Part shown: positions 36,901 to 49,387 of the stretch, one piece after another
Layout: every line of letters begins with the position of its first letter
Numbering within the stretch: position 1 is the first letter of the stretch
Assembly: GCF_048544455.1 (NCBI RefSeq)
Contig: NC_133530.1
Location: 17,351,748-17,415,747, forward strand
DNA: 64,000 nucleotides
Direction: 5' to 3'
Origin: Silene latifolia
Taxonomy: Eukaryota; Streptophyta; Magnoliopsida; Caryophyllales; Caryophyllaceae
Notes under the pieces: generated by a model
Database searches by the model: none
Seen by the model: the letters and a program-made list of their open reading frames with translations, nothing else
What the model was told of the DNA's origin: nothing
Made by a program: the position numbers and the translations under genes

Positions 36901-39900
36901 GGTGAGTTCTTATTCATAATCTCCAGTTACAAAATCTGTTTAAACCAGCATTGTTTTCTATACAGCCATTCAGGTTTGAGAATCGTCCTATTCCGTCTTT
37001 TGCTTACACGCTCAGTCTCAGAAAAACACGGCAACTGTTGGGATACACTCACAACACATGAATTTGGCTGGGATACACGCCCAAGTTGCTTTAGATCTGT
37101 TCAATCCATCTGTTCTGTTTTATTTTTTATTTTTTTGCATCTATCGTCTATCCACTTGCAGAGTCCAAGTAGGGACATAGCACATTGCAAAACTGTAGCG
37201 CTGAAGTTGACAAGAAACCGATAGCATGTTGTAGCCTCATAGGATCAAACTTCATTTTTTTTTCCTCGATAGTTTATATTGTATGACTGAGTGTTATATG
37301 TTTCGTGTATTTAAAACACACTTGCCATCTTATTTGTGCCTTATTGTGTTTCCATTGTCTGTGCTTTTTAGCTCATAACTATAAATGAATCCCAAATGAG
37401 GGTAATAGTTTCAATGATAAACATAGGTCTGTTTATATGAACGTGCTGTATCTTTACATTCACTTGGAGATTTTTGTGGTCAAGTTATTTGTTAACCACG
37501 AAAGTCAAAAGGGATAATAATAGTGGGATGGATGTTGGAGCATTTAAGTGAATTTCTTATTTAGTTTCTGTATTGTGTCATGAAAGGTTGAAACAGCTGC
37601 AGGAGCAGCACCCCCGTTGTCTTTGTTAGCTCCTTTGGGTTCAGGTCCTCAGCATTCCTACTGGAGAGCTCCTTCAAACTGCAACTGTGTTGAATTTGCC
37701 ATTGTTCTCGGTAATATTTCAGATGTTAGTGGAGTCACTCTGGTGGTTAGTCCTTGTGGCTACTCAGAAGCAGATACTCCTATGGTAAGTGTACTCATTT
37801 TTACTTGTTCCAGTGATGTCGTTGTCAAGTACATGAATTAGGCTTCTTTTTTCTATGTAGTTAAAGTTATATAGATAGAGAAACAAAATGGCATGCGACG
37901 TTATTGACTCTCAGTATCACATGAAGGAGTCCGGAAAAGTTCTGTGCGTGTGATTTGTGATCAAGTGTGTTAGGAGGGGGAGGGGGGCTGTCAAGGTCAT
38001 CATGATGAAGATGTTAGTGTGTGAGTCTGACTGACGCACTCTTCCAGATTGCCTCTAAGGGTGACTAGGCGTAGCAGACGGGGCATCTTGGGTTGATTTG
38101 GGTCATTTCTGGTTTTGAGCCTATCTTGAGAGTGCTGTTTTGGGGTCTTTTTCGATACGGCTCACTTATGGTCGGGTTAGTTGGCTTGAGTGTTAAGCCA
38201 TTTTTCATATTTATAAGGGAGTGTTTGGCAATTAGTCTATTTTAATAATTATATGTATATATTTAAGTATGACTTAACATTAGTCGATTAGGGTCATTTC
38301 AGATCAGCAGGTTTTGTGTTGGGTCATTACGAATCAGGGTCCAACAAAGTTTGGGTTGGGTCAATTCGGTTTTGCAGTCATAGTCGGGTTATGCGATTTT
38401 GGGGTCTGCCGAATCTTGTCATTCAGGTGAGGTCAGTTCAGTTTAGCTAGGTCTAGGGGTGACTGTGGTTCATACTTGTATAAGATGCGAGCAAGTATTT
38501 AATGTACTGGTCTGGTACTGGCATACGTATATCTGGCTAAATAGTCAGGAATTCAGTCGTACAGTAATTACATTAGTAACACCTAGAAAATAGAGCTTTG
38601 AGAAAAATATTATTAATATGCGAGCAGCGAGCAGAAAACTAATCTTTGTTTCAGCCTTCTGGGATTGTCTATTACGCCCCACTGAAGGTTTTGTGCATTT
38701 CTTATAGAGTGTAGTTGGTGTCTTTGCATATCTAGTTTTCCTTACTTTCTCCATTCTTTCCGCAGGTGCAAATATGGGCCAGCAATAAAATAAGCAAGGA
38801 AGGAAGGTCTTGCACGGGAAAGTGGGAAGTACAATCTATGTTGGAAACTTCACCAGAGTTCTATGGACCAGAAACATCAGATGCTAAAAAACTTCCTCGA
38901 CACTTAAAATTTCTTTTTAGAAATCCTGTTAGATGTCGAATCATTTGGATAATGCTACGCCTTCAAAAAGCCGCTTCGTCCTCTGTGAATTTCGGAAATG
39001 ATTTCAATCTATTGTCACTTGATGAGAATCCTTTTGCCGATCAAAGTAGGCGTGCGTCCTTTGGGAGCATCGACTACAGAGATCCGTGTGTGCATGCCAA
39101 ACGCATTCTTGTTTTTGGAACTCCATTGAGAAGAGATGCAGGGCTTACTACACCAGAAGGATCTGAACAGATGAAACTGAGAAATTGGCTCGATAGTCCA
39201 CCTCAGCTGAATAGATTTAAGGTCCATGCCATATTTGATCTTTCACTGATCTGGAGGCTTCTTATTATTCTAGAAGTCTTTTGTTCTATCTGGTGAAAAA
39301 TAATTTCTTTTTTTCCGGGGCGGGCCGTCCTCTGGACTTTATATATAGAGAAAGTGGCAAACCCGGCTTTTCTTCATACCGCGGGTGCTAATGAATTTAA
39401 AGGGGGTCCAATAACTATCCCTATGAAATGGCTCTTGAATCCATTTAATAACTATTAATGCCTTTCTGTTTCAGGTTCCAATTGAGGTTGAAAGATCATT
39501 TGAGAATGATCTTGTGCTAGAGCAGTATCTATTACCTACTTCTCCAATGGTGGCTGGCTTTAGGCTCGATGCTTTTACTGCAATTAGACCTCGAATTACT
39601 CATTCTCCAAATTCTGACGTCTATTCCTGGGATCCTTCATCTTTACTCTTGGAAGACAGATATATTACTCCTGCTGTATTGTATATTCAAGTGTCAGTAC
39701 TCCAGGTAATACTGCTAATAAGAGATTTTTGATGTCTGTATCGCATTGTATTTTTTCTTTTCTTTTGCTTCATTATCTTGGTTCATGACTTCATGGTATT
39801 CTAGAGTCTATACAACCAGCAAGGTCGGATGTTAAATAAATAATTCACTATTTAACGAGTATCCTCAGCTGCATTATTTTGTCGCTCGCTGAATGTTATT

Positions 39901-40409
39901 GCTGCAAAAATATTTTGTTTATTCTCTTGGTAAACTTTCGAAAGTTTTTTTTTTTTTTTTTTTTTTGGCAACGGATTTTAAGTACCACCACCCCTAGTTT
40001 AAGTTTTTGTAATAATAATGTAGTGTTTGTACATGACTTAGAGATGCAACTTTCGAAAGTTGAAACCAGGAAAACCGTTCTTCATTTATTAGTGCAGAGT
40101 TCAAATGACATTGGTGCATGTTAACAGGAAAATCAGAACATGGTAACAATAGCTGAATATAGAATACCGGAGACAAAACCAGGAACCGCCATGTACTTTG
40201 ATTTCCCACGGAAGGTACACTCTCGTAGAATCTCATTCAGGCTTCTCGGAGATGTTGCTGCATTTATCGATGACCCAACAGAGCAGGATGATGCCGAGTA
40301 TAGGAGTTCTCCTTTGGCTTCCGGCCTGTCTTTGGCAAATCGAGTCAAGTTATTTTACTATGCAAATCCTTATGAACTTGGAAAATGGGCTAGCCTTTCT
40401 GCTATCTAA
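24908..40409 (+). CDS. SAC9: SAC9-type phosphoinositide phosphatase with WW domain
   Basis: Thirteen coding exons: 24908-24920, 25956-26557, 27813-27945, 28446-29656, 31151-31258, 31568-31738, 33795-34037, 35318-35749, 36077-36901, 37587-37784, 38766-39221, 39475-39705, 40128-40409. All introns are GT/AG and all phases join, giving 1634 aa, close to the length of Arabidopsis SAC9 (about 1630). The N-terminal SAC domain carries the CX5RT catalytic motif CADSLDRT at residues 459-466. A WW domain follows at about 507-540 (LPPGWEKR ... TTTWHHP). The long C-terminal region has Cys pairs in exon 9 (LCSQCGRKVCKACC, MCKQCC). In Arabidopsis SAC9 limits PtdIns(4,5)P2 and affects stress signalling and endocytosis; the same role is inferred here. 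The tiny first exon (13 nt) is supported by phase and by MES at the start. No lesion seen. Confidence 0.96.
31336..31526 (+). mobile_element. Au-like SINE with 22-bp target duplication, in SAC9 intron 5
   Basis: The body is 31358-31504. It has a tRNA-like B box (GGGTTCAAGTCC), then the CTTCCCCGGACCCTCGCCAAGC-like tail seen in plant Au SINEs, and ends in a T run. The bases TATGTTGTCGTACTTG... (22 bp) occur at 31336-31357 and again at 31505-31526 without mismatch, marking an L1-type insertion. The 147-bp body lacks a recognisable A box, so it is probably 5'-truncated. It sits in intron 5 between exons ending 31258 and starting 31568. Confidence 0.85.
31739..33794 (+). other. SAC9 intron 6, with poly-C run
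   Basis: 2.05 kb intron with an uninterrupted run of 21 C at 33126-33146. The 31995-32640 block has a coding-like base composition but no protein I recognise and may be an insertion. Confidence 0.5.
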
Positions 40410-40518
40410 GTGTGATTCATTATTATAGCACGATTTGCTATAATTGTCACTGCTGCTATTTTTCTTGTATTATTGTAATTCATGTACCATTCTTATTCAC
40501 TTGTACATGAGATTAGGT

Positions 40519-40524
40519 AATAAA
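40519..40524 (+). terminator. Likely polyadenylation signal of SAC9
   Basis: AATAAA about 110 bp after the SAC9 stop codon, at a normal distance for a plant 3' UTR. Confidence 0.5.
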
Positions 40525-40544
40525 ATCTCTGTTGTTGCTAAGAA

Positions 40545-40920
40545 CAACTCGACTCGCTCTATAAGTAGATGTATGTACTACCTCCAACTTTTTTGTTTTT
40601 GAGCATATATGTATATTTTTTGAGCTTATTACCTCAAACTTGATTTGTTTTTGAGAATATGTATATTTTTTTTGAGCTTATTAAAATTTATTAGTTAGAT
40701 TTTAATTTTTTTTCCATCAAAACTCAAATTTTACTAAATTTATATGTAATGTTTTTGAGTTTTATTGTAATTTTTTAGAGTTTAATGTTTAAGTGAATAA
40801 ACTCAGAAACTTTATTGTAAAACTCATAATTTTTAAAACAAAACTCAAATTTTTTATTATAATGCTCAAAAACTCTAAAATTGGTGGTAATACATCAGAT
40901 GTATAATCCACCTACTGCCG
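40545..40920. repeat. AT-rich MITE-like repeat 3' of SAC9
   Basis: Very AT-rich block with many TTTTTGAG/CTCAAAAA motifs. The ends are complementary in part (AGATGTATGTACTACCTCC at the left, GGTGGTAATACATC at the right), and an AGATGTATAATC end is shared with the block at 23950-24170 in opposite orientation. Confidence 0.4.
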
Positions 40921-42005
40921 TTTAGACTTTTAGAGTTTCTAACTTACCCACTTACCTTAACTTTCTTATCTTATTTCACCCCTCCCCCGCTACACACTTA
41001 GTCTTTCAAACTCTCTCTCTCGTCACTGCTCCGCCCTTTTACCCTCTCCACCGCTCTACCTCTCAATTCCATGGCTCCACCATACCACCATGTCTACTGC
41101 TCCACCTAGAGCTGACAAATATTGACCCGATGTGATAACATGACAAGAAATTAGAGGGTTAAGGTTGAAGCATTTGTTCGAGGGGCCTTCTTGGAATTGC
41201 AATTGTGATTCGATATATCGTGTGAGATCTCGTATTTTGACCCATTTGATTTATTCAAACTCACTGGTCATCCCCTTTTTATCCCTCCTTATCCTTCAAT
41301 CCTCCTATATACGTAAGACAATAAAACTCTCTAAAGTTTTTCTTCCAAAAAGTATCAAGCTAAATAAGGAAATAAAAATACTTCTTTCTTTAAATTATTA
41401 TCATTTAATCAGAATATAACCTTTTAATCAAATAATAGTATTTTCTTTAAATTTAAATTATAATATTTTAATTAAAATAAGATAAATTCACTATAATTTT
41501 ATAAACTGTAAATTTCTAAATTTTTGTTATGTATTATTATATACTCCGTATGAGAGAATGACTTGACACATTTTGTATAAAATAAAACATTAAACTGATA
41601 TAATTAGCTTTATCCCAAAAAAAAAATCATTAGTTCATAGTTCATTTTTTTCCCATATCGAAATACGATGAGGTATGTGACAAATATGACAATTTAATAA
41701 TGTACCTATTTAAAATATTTAAATAATAACTAAAAACAAAACCTCTATATAAACCTCAAATGTGCGAGATCTACACTATTAAATACCAATAATATAATTG
41801 TTAAATTCTCTAATATTCCTATCTAAAAAACCGCGCATTTGCGCGGGATCTAGACTAGTTTGTTAGTATATGACTAGGGTAGATCCGTGCTAAAGCAAAA
41901 CTTTTTTTAAAATTTTTTTTATATAGAGTGATTCTCAATTAAATTATATGCATAAATTAAATGTACGTTTAATTTAATATTATAATCTAATAAATATAAA
42001 ATATA
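40921..42005. other. Intergenic, no gene seen
   Basis: AT-rich DNA with a pyrimidine-rich stretch at about 40980-41110. Open frames are short and unsupported. Confidence 0.45.
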
Positions 42006-42320
42006 CTCCCTCCCAGTCGCTATAATGTTCCCTCTTTCCCAAAACGGATTATTCAAGTAATGTTCCCCTTTCTATTTTTAGAAACTTTTACTCTTATTTT
42101 ATTTATTTCTCTCTCCTATCACCAAACCCCACACAACTCTTTTACTCCTATTTTATTACTTTCTTTTATGTTTTGGCCCCACAATTCTTTATTTAACTAC
42201 TAATAATTCATCTCTCTCTCCTACCACCAACCCCACACAACTCTTTTACTAATATTTTAATACTTTTCCTTAAGTATCGTGCCCATATCAAAGGGGAACA
42301 TTATAACGACTGAGAGGGAG
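42006..42320. mobile_element. Stowaway-like MITE
   Basis: 315 bp flanked by TA. It starts CTCCCTCCCAGTCGCTATAA and ends with the reverse complement TTATAACGACTGAGAGGGAG with one visible mismatch. The interior holds two similar Pyr-rich blocks and no coding capacity. Confidence 0.85.
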
Positions 42321-42955
42321 TATTATTATTAAAAGGTAATATTATATAAAAAATATAATTATAAAAGATCGAAACCATTGTAATACTCGGTACTTATTTG
42401 GATAGTACCTAACCATTACAGTGGCCCAAACAAAAATCCCAAACTTATAGCAATTGATTACGTTAGTTTTATGCAGCAAAGATTTCGGCAAATTATAGCA
42501 ATTGATCATGTTTGATTGGAATCAATTTAGGTTTTATTTAAATTAATAGTTAATAATTAATTATTATATACTAAAAACAGCAATTGATTACGTTAGTTTT
42601 TATTTAACAAAATGTCGGCCCATGTTGTGTTAAGTAGAGAAGGCTCAATTTCAGGTTAATAATGTTAGGCGGTAAAACTTGTAGAATGGCCTAATAATTT
42701 AGTATATAGATGTGTGGCCTTTTTAATGGTCTGCCTTATAAGTTCAAGTCAGACCCGCGGGTAAACCCAAACCAACCCAGATAAATGGTAAAAAAAAGCA
42801 CCATTTTAACATCACCTTCTCAACCCAAATAAAATCTCAAATCCCTAAATCATAGTCGATATCATCATCCATCTTCAACATCAACATCACCATCTTTTTT
42901 ATTGATTTCTTAAATCAATTATCTAATAACATTAATTACTTATTCATCCAATCAT

Positions 42956-43045
42956 CCACTAATGAAATACAGCCTTGTTGAAACCGCAAGGCGACGGTCC
43001 ACTAATGAAATACAGACAACCTTGTTGAAACCGCAAGGCGGCGGT
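42956..43045. repeat. Tandem duplication upstream of a short ORF
   Basis: Two copies (42956-42998 and 42999-43045) of a unit starting CCACTAATGAAATACAG and ending AAACCGCAAGGCG(A/G)CGGT. The second has a 4-bp insertion. Confidence 0.85.
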
Positions 43046-43047
43046 TC

Positions 43048-43413
43048 ATGAAGGAGGCTTTTAATTGGGGAAGGGTAGTCCCTTTGGGCTACCTCTCTGT
43101 CACGTGTGATGCCTCGTGCCCAAAAATTACGAAAAATGCAGAAATGGAAACGGATAAATTTGCATTTACAACGTGGTTCATCAGGAATGCGGTATTAGAT
43201 TTGATTAGTATGGGTGTCAAATCTCGGGATAATGACATTGGCAATAACGCTTTACATGAATGTAATGCAATAGTCGATTCGGCTAGTGAAACTGCGAAAC
43301 TCTTTCGAATGTTTGTGAAGGTTGTAATAGACTCTAGTTCCGCTAAGTCAGAGATAGCCCAAAGGGACTATCGTATAATATATACTTTAATTATAAATAT
43401 CGCATATTTATAA
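43048..43413 (+). CDS. Unrecognised 121-codon ORF, possibly a gene fragment
   Basis: The frame MKEAFNWGRVVPLGYLSVTC... has a balanced, protein-like composition: Trp, Cys and charged residues, with a possible helix around TTWFIRNAVLDLISMG. The last part (after about 43350) runs into DNA that I read as the broken end of copia-3, so the natural end of the protein is lost. I do not recognise the family. It could be an exon of a host gene cut by copia-3, or part of another transposon. Confidence 0.3.
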   Translation: MKEAFNWGRVVPLGYLSVTCDASCPKITKNAEMETDKFAFTTWFIRNAVLDLISMGVKSRDNDIGNNALHECNAIVDSASETAKLFRMFVKVVIDSSSAKSEIAQRDYRIIYTLIINIAYL

Positions 43414-43851
43414 TTAGCTAATTAAATATAACCGATTACATTTAATTATGAATTAACATATTAATTCGTCCAAGCTAACATTATATACATTAATTAAATA
43501 TAACATATTATATTCAATTTATTTAATTGTGATTAATTCGTCTCGAGATAATATTATTTAATTAGATTAAATAATCGTCTCATCAACACATTGACTAACT
43601 GTTTAGTCATATAAGGCATCAATGTGATTACATTTCCATAATCACATCTCTCAAACACATCCTTTAGGTGTGACTTTTAGGGACCAGTTGATCACCGCCA
43701 TCAGTATGATAATAACGTCAAACTTTCTAGTAAGCCAACCGTTATTAGGTAATCGTTAATCAACTGATAAAATACGAAGTATACCCTTGTGAACCTATAA
43801 GAGATTTATAAATGTTATCACACTAATTTGTGGAGGACACAAGCTCCAACA
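43353..43851 (-). repeat. Probable truncated 3' LTR of copia-3
   Basis: On the minus strand TGTTGGAGCTTGTGTCC begins directly after the purine-rich GGACAAGTGGGAGTT, the classic end of a copia element. The LTR has no match to the 5' LTR end at 57721-58003 and no CA end that I can place, so its U5 side appears lost. The left border is approximate. Confidence 0.45.
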
Positions 43852-43866
43852 AACTCCCACTTGTCC
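43852..43866 (-). other. Polypurine tract of copia-3
   Basis: The minus strand reads GGACAAGTGGGAGTT immediately before the TG of the putative LTR. It is about 800 bp after the RNase H stop. Confidence 0.6.
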
Positions 43867-44651
43867 TCACAAGTATATGTGCGATAACCGATTCTCATAT
43901 CCTAAAATTTCTCCCACTCAATGTAAAACAATTTGCAAAATCCGTATTCACAAAGGTCGTATTTTACAAGTGATCAATATCAAGAGTGGTTTCCCCGACT
44001 AGAGAGTAACTTAACTGATAAACGAATCATCATTCGAGCATGGCCATGCATTTCAATTACAACTCCTCGAGTGGCCCCGAGAAATAACTATACCCGATAA
44101 GGGTTGGATATTTTCTTCAACTCGAATCCTGCAGATGTAAGCACGTATGAAATGACCGGAAAAAATCTACTTAGTCTCTCCGATTCACGGCAGACCATGA
44201 GAAAGAAACCAAAGTCACCCAAAGCGCCTTAATCTCAAGAGACGGTCGATAGTCAAAAGAATTGACTCTAGGAACACAATGGACGTCCAATCCACGACCT
44301 GACACCGAATGTTTTTAAACATTTAGGACTCCATTACGTTGTCACAAAAATTGTCCTACGAGGTATCGTTATAACCTCGCATCTGTGATCGATCAGTCAA
44401 CCGTTTGACTTATGGCTCGTTGAACCCACCATCAATCGACTGCACAATATAATAGCCAGAGTTATCAGCTCTTATAGGCGATTACGGACCAAAACAAATA
44501 TAATGTAATTCAGTTCACTTTGTGGCGTTCAATGTTGTCAGTACAATCCACATGAAAAACAAAATATTATAGAAACGATGAAGTTATAAATAGTATATGA
44601 AAAATATAATGTATCAAATCCATAATCAACTACTACAACTCAGGAACACGT

Positions 44652-46068
44652 TTAATTCTCATGGAAATAACGTGCCCCCCCTTCATACTTATCAAAATTC
44701 AACGGTTTAGTGAGAGGGTCCGCTATGTTATCATCCGAAGCTATCTTGTCAATCACTATCTCTTCTTGTTCCACGTAATCACGGATCAGGTGAGCTTTCC
44801 GATGTACATGTCTAGACTTGTTGCTAGACTTAGGCTCCTTAGCCTGGAAGATGGCACCTCTATTGTCACAATAGATGGTGATTGGGTAATTCGAACTAGA
44901 AACTATCGTAAGTCCTTGTAAGAATTGACGCATCCATATAACTTCCTTTGCTGCTTCCGAAGCGGCATAGTACTTGATTGATGGTAGAATCTGCTACAAC
45001 ATCCTGTTTGGAACTCTTCCAGGTGACCGCAGCACCATTAAGAGTGAAGACGAACCCGGATGAGATTTTGAATCATCTCGATCCGTTTGGAAGCTAGCAT
45101 CTCAGAATCGAATCGATTGCGCATAGCTTAGTATCTCCTCCATAAGTCAATACCCTATCCTTAGTCCTCCGTAGGTACTTAAGGATGTTTTTAATGACTA
45201 TCCGGTGTGTTTCACCGGATTCTTTTGGTACCGACTCGTCATACTCAATGCATATGCCACGTCTGGACGTGTGCATATCATGGCATACATGATTGATCCT
45301 ATTGCAGATGCACAAGGAACACGACTCATGCGCTCAATCCCTTCAGGCGTCGTGGGTGACTGAGACTTGCTCAATTGCATCCCAGACGTCATTGGAAGGT
45401 TCCCCTTCTTGGAGTTGGTAATGCTGAACCTTTCCAGAATCTTATCCAAATAAGACTCCTGACTCAATGATAACACGTCCGTCGTGATCTATCTCTATAG
45501 ATACGGATTCCCAATATGCGTTGTGCCTCACCCAGATCTTTCATCTGGAAATGGTTCTTCAACCATCCTTTAACCGAAGATAAGAGAGGAATGTCATTCC
45601 CAATCAAGAGTATATATGTCATCGACATACAATATCAAGAATACAATCTTGCTCCCACTCGACTTGATATATAAGCATGGTTCCTCGACCGATCGAGTGA
45701 AACCATACTCTTTTATCACCTGGTCGAAACGATGATTCCAACTCCGAGAAGCTTGCTTAAGTCCATAAATGGAACGCTTAAGCTTGCATACTTTCTTAGG
45801 ATTTTCAGGATCTATGAAACCTTCTGGTTGCACCATGTACAACTCCTTCTCCAAATAACCGTTTAAGAAGGCGGTTTTCACATCCATTTGCCAAATTTCA
45901 TAGTCATGAAAAGCGGCAATCGCTAAGATAATCCGAATGGAACGCAGCATAACTACGGGTGCAAAAATTTCGTCATAATGCAATACGTGCACTTGAGTGA
46001 AACCTTTTGCCACTAGTCGTGCCTTGTAGGTATCTAGTTGTCCGTCTACAGAACGCTTTATTTTGTAA
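44652..46068 (-). pseudogene. Reverse transcriptase and RNase H of copia-3, broken
   Basis: On the minus strand the RT has LVAKGFTQV-like sequence, MDVKTAFLNG, YGLKQASRSW and the YVDD motif (open 46013-45594). A frameshift follows near 45594, then the RT C-terminus (45476-45094). The RNase H (44933-44652) has IYCDNRGAIF and ADPLTKPL. A stop codon replaces a Trp-like position at about 46068. Confidence 0.9.
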
Positions 46069-46070
46069 AG

Positions 46071-48042
46071 TCATTTGCACTGTAGAGGTTTTACCTTATT
46101 AGGTAAATCAACTAGGTCCCATACGTCATTCTCATACATGGAGTCCATCTCGGATTGCATGGCTTCGAGCCATAGCTTTGAATCGGAACAGGTCATGGCA
46201 CCTTTATAGGTAGCGGGTTCATTACTCTCTAGGAGCAAAACGTCACTCTCCTCGACCATACCAATGTATCTATCCGGAGGATTAGAGACTCTACCCGACC
46301 TCCTAGGTTCCTGAGGAATGTTAACCGTATCATCAGTTGGAGGAACAACTTCCTCCATCTGTTCCTCGGTTGTTGGTTCTTGAATCTCCGACAGCTCGAA
46401 GGTTCTATTACTTGTCTTGTTCTCTAGAAATTCTTTCTCTAAGAACGTCACACTAGCCGCAACAAAAACTCGATGTTCGGTAGGCGAATAGAAGTAATGA
46501 CCAAACGTTCCTTTTGGATAACCAATAAAGTATGTCTTGACCGATCGCGGGCCGAGCTTATCCTCGTGTCTCCACTTGACATAAGCCTCGCAGCCCCAAA
46601 CCCGAATAAAGGACAAGTTAGGGACCGTTCCCTTCCACATTTCATATGGAGTCTTGTCGACAGCTTTAGTCGGACTTCGGTTAAGTATAAGAGCGGCTGA
46701 CAAAAGAGCAAAACCCCATAATGAATCAGGTACTACCGTGTGACTCATCATGGATCGAACCATATCAAGTAATGTTCGATTTCTCCGTTCGGACACACCA
46801 TTTAATTGAGGTGTTCCAGGTGGAGTTAACTGTAAAACGATTCCACAGTCTTTAAGGTGTTGATCAAACTCATTTGAAAGATATTCGCCACCCCGATCTG
46901 AACGGAGTGCTTTAACCTTTCTACCCAGTTGGTTTTCAACCTTATTCTGGTATTCCTTGAATTTCTCAAAGGACTCGCTTTTATGCTTCATTAAGTAGAC
47001 ATATCCGTATCTAGCGGTAATTGACATAGGTCCACAAACATCAGTATGTATGAGTCCTAATAGGTCACTAGCGCGCATTCCAACACCTTTGAAGGAAATT
47101 CGAGTCATCTTGCCGATAAGACATGATTCACACGTGCCAAATGTAGAAAAATCGAATGCGGGAATAGTCCCATTATCGACGAGTTTCTTTACACGTTTTT
47201 CATTTATGTGTCCCATTCGACAATGCCATAGATAGGTTTGATCTTTGTCACCAACCTTTAATTTCTTATTATTCACGTGTAATATTTCCTTGGTTTGATC
47301 TAAGATGTAAATTCCATTCATGGAAACTGCTTTGCCATAAATCATTTCATTGAAAGAGAAAATACAGCTATTATCCTTTATTGAAAATGAAAAACCGTCT
47401 TTATCAAGTACGGAAACTGAAATAATGTTCTTAGACAAACTGGGTACATAGTAACAGTTATATAAAAATAACTCAAAACCACTAGGGAGTTGGATTACGT
47501 ATGTTCCCTTCGAGACTGCAGTAACTCTAGCTCCATTCCCGACTCGCAGGTCCACATCACCCTTTCCGAGAGGTGTGATGTTTTTTAGGCCCTGCAAATG
47601 ATTACACAGATGAGTACCATAACCAGTATAAAGTACCCAAGTTCTGAAACTTGCATGGTTAATCTCAATCATATGAATATAAGATGACATACCAACAGGA
47701 ACGACGCGACCTGCTTTTATGTCCTCACGGTACACGTGACAGTTCCTCCTCCAATGTCCAGTCTTGTGACAATGATGGCACTCAATGTCACCGCCCTTGC
47801 TCTTTGCCTTGCCCTGTGAGCCACTAGTCTCACCAGGCCCACTCTAACCGTTTCCTGGCTTCTTGAACTTTGGCTTACCTACAGTTAGGTCGCCTGGAGC
47901 TTTGCCCTTACCTTTATTCTTGTTGAAAATCGTGAGAACATCCTGCTTCATGCTCCCACTCAATTTCATATCCTTCTCGGTCTGTACGAGAAGTGAGTGT
48001 AGCTCATGAGGACTTTTCTTCAAGTCATTCATGTAGTAGTTT
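46071..48042 (-). pseudogene. Gag C-terminus, protease and integrase of copia-3
   Basis: The minus strand holds the rest of Gag with a stop codon at 47844-47846. A CCHC knuckle (CHHCHKTGHWRRNC, about 47745-47790) follows. The protease active-site triad position is changed: TGYG where the family has D-T/S-G with a preceding Asp. Next is the integrase: the HHCC-like CESCLIGK, Asp in LIHTDVCGP, Asp in LRSDRGGEY and Glu in LNGVSERRN. The long frame 47735-46071 is otherwise open, and a TGA ends it. Confidence 0.92.
48038..48042. repeat. Target duplication of LARD-2, left copy (AGTTT)
   Basis: AGTTT here against AGTTC at 55156-55160. The single mismatch is probably a mutation after insertion. Confidence 0.75.
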
Positions 48043-49387
48043 TGTAACACCCCCTCATATCAAGGTACCTTACCAGGACTACCCAAGCATGAAAGGCTGT
48101 TACCATCTCGGTTGCCCGAGGTTAGTATATATATCAAAAGCGTCCGTCCTAATCACATTTATTAAAAGTACTGTAAAGTATTAATGTTTACAACAATCCA
48201 AACCCAAACAAAAACCAATAAAGTGAATTCAACTGAGGACAACTACAAAATCATAGCTAAGACTCGTGACTGTGATACTACAACTTGTTATGAAGACTTC
48301 CCCATGACCGCCCAAGTTCACCAAATGCAATACCTGTCAAGTCTGCTCACCATCCCCGAATGGATCACCGCGGGTTTTACAAAACAACAACAACGGGGTC
48401 AGTACCATTCAATCAATGTAAGACAATTAAACAACGTAACCGGCTGATCATACTCTATAGTAACCGACTACACACCGAAGTGTGTAGCCCTGCCAGATTA
48501 CCCATCGCAACAGGTAATCCACTCCGCCAGTGGGTGACCGCAGCCCATCCCCACCAAGTCCAGCTCATCAACGAGCGACTAATAATCTCTGTCCCTTAAT
48601 GTGCACATCCCCTCCCGTGACGGGTTCCACGGAGGGCGAACTAGGGTGTGAAGCCACTCCCGCAAGTGACTCCACCACAATCACACACACACACAGCATC
48701 ACAGCTGTCACAACACCACAATCGTCACAACACAACCACACCAACACCATCACCACAACACCCATCCTCCGGTGATCAGCAGATAACAATGATTATGAAA
48801 CATAAGCAATCTCAATCAATTAACAGTACTGAGTAGGAGAAACCCTACCTTTTCGCAATCCGCTTACGCTGCAATCAACCATACAAATGCATAACAATTA
48901 CCACATCGTCACCTATAACAACAATCATATAATTCTAATCACTAATTGCAAAACCCCATTTCCCCCAATTCAAAGGATAAAGACAAACCCTAGAATTAAT
49001 CATCAACATAGGGATAAAGACTTACCGGCGAAAGAATGAAAGATTGAACGCAAAGACTACGACGATTGCCCACACAGTGGAGGATTAGGGAGTGATTAGA
49101 GTAATCGTAAAATGATTAGGGTTGAAATGACGTTTTAGAAACTGACGTTGAAAATAAAAATAACCCTAAACACTCTCGCATCAAACCGCTAAAATAACAC
49201 TCGCCAGACCGAATACTCGACCGAGTAAAGTTATACTCGGCCGAGTATCCTCTACTCGGTCGAGTATTCTCCATACTCGGCCGAGTATTCCTCGGCAGAA
49301 CCAAAACAGACTCTACAATCAACACTACTCGGCCGATTAGGCTCTACTCGGTCGAGTGTACAGCTTAATAAAATCCGTAGTATTACA
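48043..49387 (-). repeat. 3' LTR of LARD-2
   Basis: 1345 bp; carries a palindrome array at 49214-49358. Confidence 0.95.
49214..49358. repeat. Palindrome array, left LTR of LARD-2
   Basis: Six units TACTCG-NNNN-CGAGTA. Cores in order are ACC(G) written as GACC, GGCC, GGTC, GGCC, GGCC (arm changed to CGATTA) and GGTC (last base G). The arms are those of LARD-1; the cores differ. Confidence 0.95.

Noticed and set aside
48184-48447. 87-codon frame, repeated at 53951-54214
   Set aside because: Same situation in the LTRs of LARD-2; duplicated by LTR identity, not by coding selection.
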